Assembly: GCA_036374175.1 (NCBI GenBank) | Contig: DASUUH010000109.1 | Span: forward strand, 1 to 32,867 | From: JASLBX01 sp036374175 | Lineage (GTDB): Bacteria; Actinomycetota; Actinomycetes; Jiangellales; Jiangellaceae | Direction: 5' to 3' | Length of the DNA stretch: 32,867 nucleotides | Shown: positions 31,032 through 32,867 of the stretch, piece by piece | Layout: each line of letters begins with the position of its first letter | Numbering within the stretch: position 1 is the stretch's first letter | Notes under the pieces: generated by a model | Told to the model about the DNA's origin: nothing | The model's input: the letters and a program-made list of their open reading frames with translations, nothing else | Database searches by the model: none | Translations under genes and position numbers: made by a program

Positions 31032-32867
31032 TCAGCGTGCCCCGGCCGGACGGCGCTCCAGGCTCTCGCGGACGCGGCGTTCGACCGCCCGGGCGCCCTG
31101 GCGTTGGGCGAGTTCAAGGGCGCGTGTCAGGTCCGATTCGACCATGCTGGGTTTCCCGCCGAGCGCACCTCGGAACTCAGCCCGCAGCCGCCAGATTTCG
31201 GCCTCCCACAGCTGCATTCCACGCCCCATCCGCAGCGCTTCGTCCGCGGCGGCCAGGCCAGTGGTCGGGTCAGCGCCGCGAGCGCACGCCTCGAGCAGGA
31301 TGCGCATGTGCATGGCCAGCGCCCCTGGGGCTGCGGGTCCGTCGGCCCGAGCTTGAGCAAGAGCCTGGCGGATACGCGTTTTCCCGTCCCGGTATTGCCC
31401 GTCCAGCACCTCGACGTGTCCGCGGAGCGCCGCTGAGAACCTGGCGACCTGGCGGGGGTGCTGCGCGTTGTCCTCAGCCGCGAGAGCTGCCACCAGGCGG
31501 CGCAGTTCTTCGTCGTTACGCTGATCTAGGGCCAGCAACGCGGCCCAGGCGATGGTCGACGTTCGGGTGTAGGGATGGCCGGTGTGCTCGGCAAGTGAGA
31601 TTGCCTCATCTCGGGCATGCGCCGACTCGTCGTCGCGTCCCAGCAGCCACAGCACATAGGCGAGACGCAGCCCGCAGAACACCTCCGGATCCTGCCCGTA
31701 ATGCAGTAGATGCACGGCCCGCTGCTCCGGACGGCAGCGCTCGAGCGCGGCTTGGAACTCGGCACACGCTGCCTCAAGGCGACCCTGCCAGAACGCCGAG
31801 ACACCAAGGACGTACGCACTCTCGACCCACAGCACGTCGTCGCGGGTCTGCTCGGCTCGGGTGCGGAGCTGTGCCGGTTGACCGGATGCCGTGGCCCCAT
31901 GTCTTCGCGACGTGCCGTCCCGGCGATGAGCAGGCGCGCGCCTGGGGCGCTGCGAATGAGGTAGTGGATGAACCGCAGCGTCTCGACATCGAACCACTGC
32001 AGGTCATCTGCAATGAGCAGCACGGGCGTACCACCGGCCAGGATCGCGTGCGACACGGCACTGAAGAGGCGTGATCGCTGCGCATCGTCGGGCAGCACTT
32101 GCGGTGCAGGAAGGTTTGGCACGGTGTTCCTAAGCTCCGGGACAAGCCGGGCCAGCTCGGCAAGCTCCGCGGGAGGGACGCGGCGGAGCCGAGCAGCGAT
32201 GCCATCCGACCGCAGCCAGTCCGCGACGCCGCCATATGCCATCGCGCCTTCAGCGGGGTAGGCACGGGACTCGGCGACGATGCCACTGTCACGGGCACAC
32301 CGCGAGCGCAGTTCTTCGACCAGCCGCGTCTTGCCGATTCCGGGTTCGCCGCTCACCAGCGCGAGTTGCGCGATGCCCTGCGCGGCTGCCTGCCACAGCT
32401 CGGTGAGCCGCTCCAGCTCAGCCGTTCGTCCCACCAGCAGCGGCCTGCCCGTTGTGGACCGACCTGCACTCGGCGCCGAGGCACCTTGAGGGCCGGACAG
32501 CAGGGCGTCATACAACGCCCGCGTTTCGGCCGCCGGCTCGATCCCCAGCTCGCGACGAAGCGTCGCCGCACAGACATGGTAGGTCTGACGTGCGCGTGCC
32601 CGGTCGCCAGCGGCGTCGAGGACCTGAATGAGTAGCCGGTAGGCCTCCTCGCGCAGTGGATCGGCGCGGACGAGGCGCTCGGCATATCGGACGGCGTCTT
32701 CCCAGCGACGCTCCCGCGCGACATCCCGGCTGAGCCGTTCCAGTGCGTTGATGTGCAGTCGGGCCAGCCGGTCACGCTCTGGGAGTAGCCACTCGTCATA
32801 CCTGTCCGCCAGCAGGTCACCCGCGTATATCGCGGCCGCAGCAGCCAGATCGCCGGCGGCGATTGCG
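31032..32867 (-). pseudogene. Decayed BTAD-AAA-TPR regulator, N-terminus outside the window
   Basis: The gene enters from the right edge on the minus strand. The first frame (32866 to about 31880) encodes a BTAD domain (RYDEWLLPERDRLARLHINA, RRELGIEPAAETRALYDALL) and an AAA/NTPase domain with Walker A SGEPGIGKTRLVEEL and Walker B VLLIADDLQWFD, ending at GTARREDMGPRHPV. From about 31890 the match continues in another frame with TPR-like helices (RTRAEQTRDDVLWVES ... ERRVRESLERRPAGAR). The several hundred residues normally found between the NTPase and TPR regions are missing, so the fusion point is a deletion with frame change. The DNA-binding domain would lie outside the window. Intact members are large activators, often next to FAD oxidoreductase genes, as here. 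Confidence 0.8.

Overview
The window is a GC-rich chromosomal segment from an actinobacterium. Three things point there: a WhiB-type iron-sulfur regulator, the mtrA-mtrB-lpqB cluster, and the neighbourhood whiB / zincin peptidase / DUF3499 / manB / SIS / manA ... sahH ... mtrAB-lpqB-comF-hpf, which is a conserved actinobacterial gene order. There is no mycobacterial cofactor cluster and no tmk between sahH and mtrA, so a non-mycolate actinomycete is more likely; I cannot name the genus.

Layout. (1) 1-5654, plus strand: whiB, then a very large membrane-attached family 2 glycosyltransferase coupled to a secreted or anchored DUF5719 protein. (2) 5669-6894, minus strand: a zincin-like peptidase coupled to a DeoR-type repressor. 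(3) 6979-13970, plus strand: DUF3499, phosphomannomutase, a 56-residue Trm112-like protein, a SIS-domain sugar-phosphate protein, mannose-6-phosphate isomerase, a cation diffusion facilitator and S-adenosylhomocysteine hydrolase. (4) 14217-21564: an envelope module with RDD (minus) and SpoIIM-like (plus) proteins fired from one tiny divergent promoter, and the minus-strand string GPDPase_memb - DUF4129 - DUF4350 - MoxR - DUF58. (5) 21742-27322, plus strand: mtrA, mtrB, lpqB, comF and long-form hibernation factor hpf. (6) 27503-32867: a YcaQ/AlkX-like DNA glycosylase, a small secreted protein behind a CRP-type operator, and two decayed neighbours, a berberine-bridge FAD oxidase and a BTAD-AAA regulator cut by the window edge.

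How the parts fit. ManA and ManB make mannose-1-phosphate for GDP-mannose, the glycosyltransferase and DUF5719 protein work at the membrane, and MtrAB-LpqB plus the MoxR/DUF58 set handle envelope homeostasis and division. Much of the window therefore looks like a cell-surface and growth-control neighbourhood.

The least ordinary signals are non-coding. Two families of long palindromes recur; one copy sits in frame inside comF and adds about 16 residues to the protein. Several genes show a TANNNT box exactly 7 nt upstream of a GTG start (leaderless transcription), including a nearly symmetric bidirectional promoter only 19 bp long between the RDD and SpoIIM genes. A degenerate ~30-bp repeat array precedes manA. 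No IS element, CRISPR array, tRNA, rRNA or prophage gene is visible, and I saw no clear new multi-gene defence or metabolic system.
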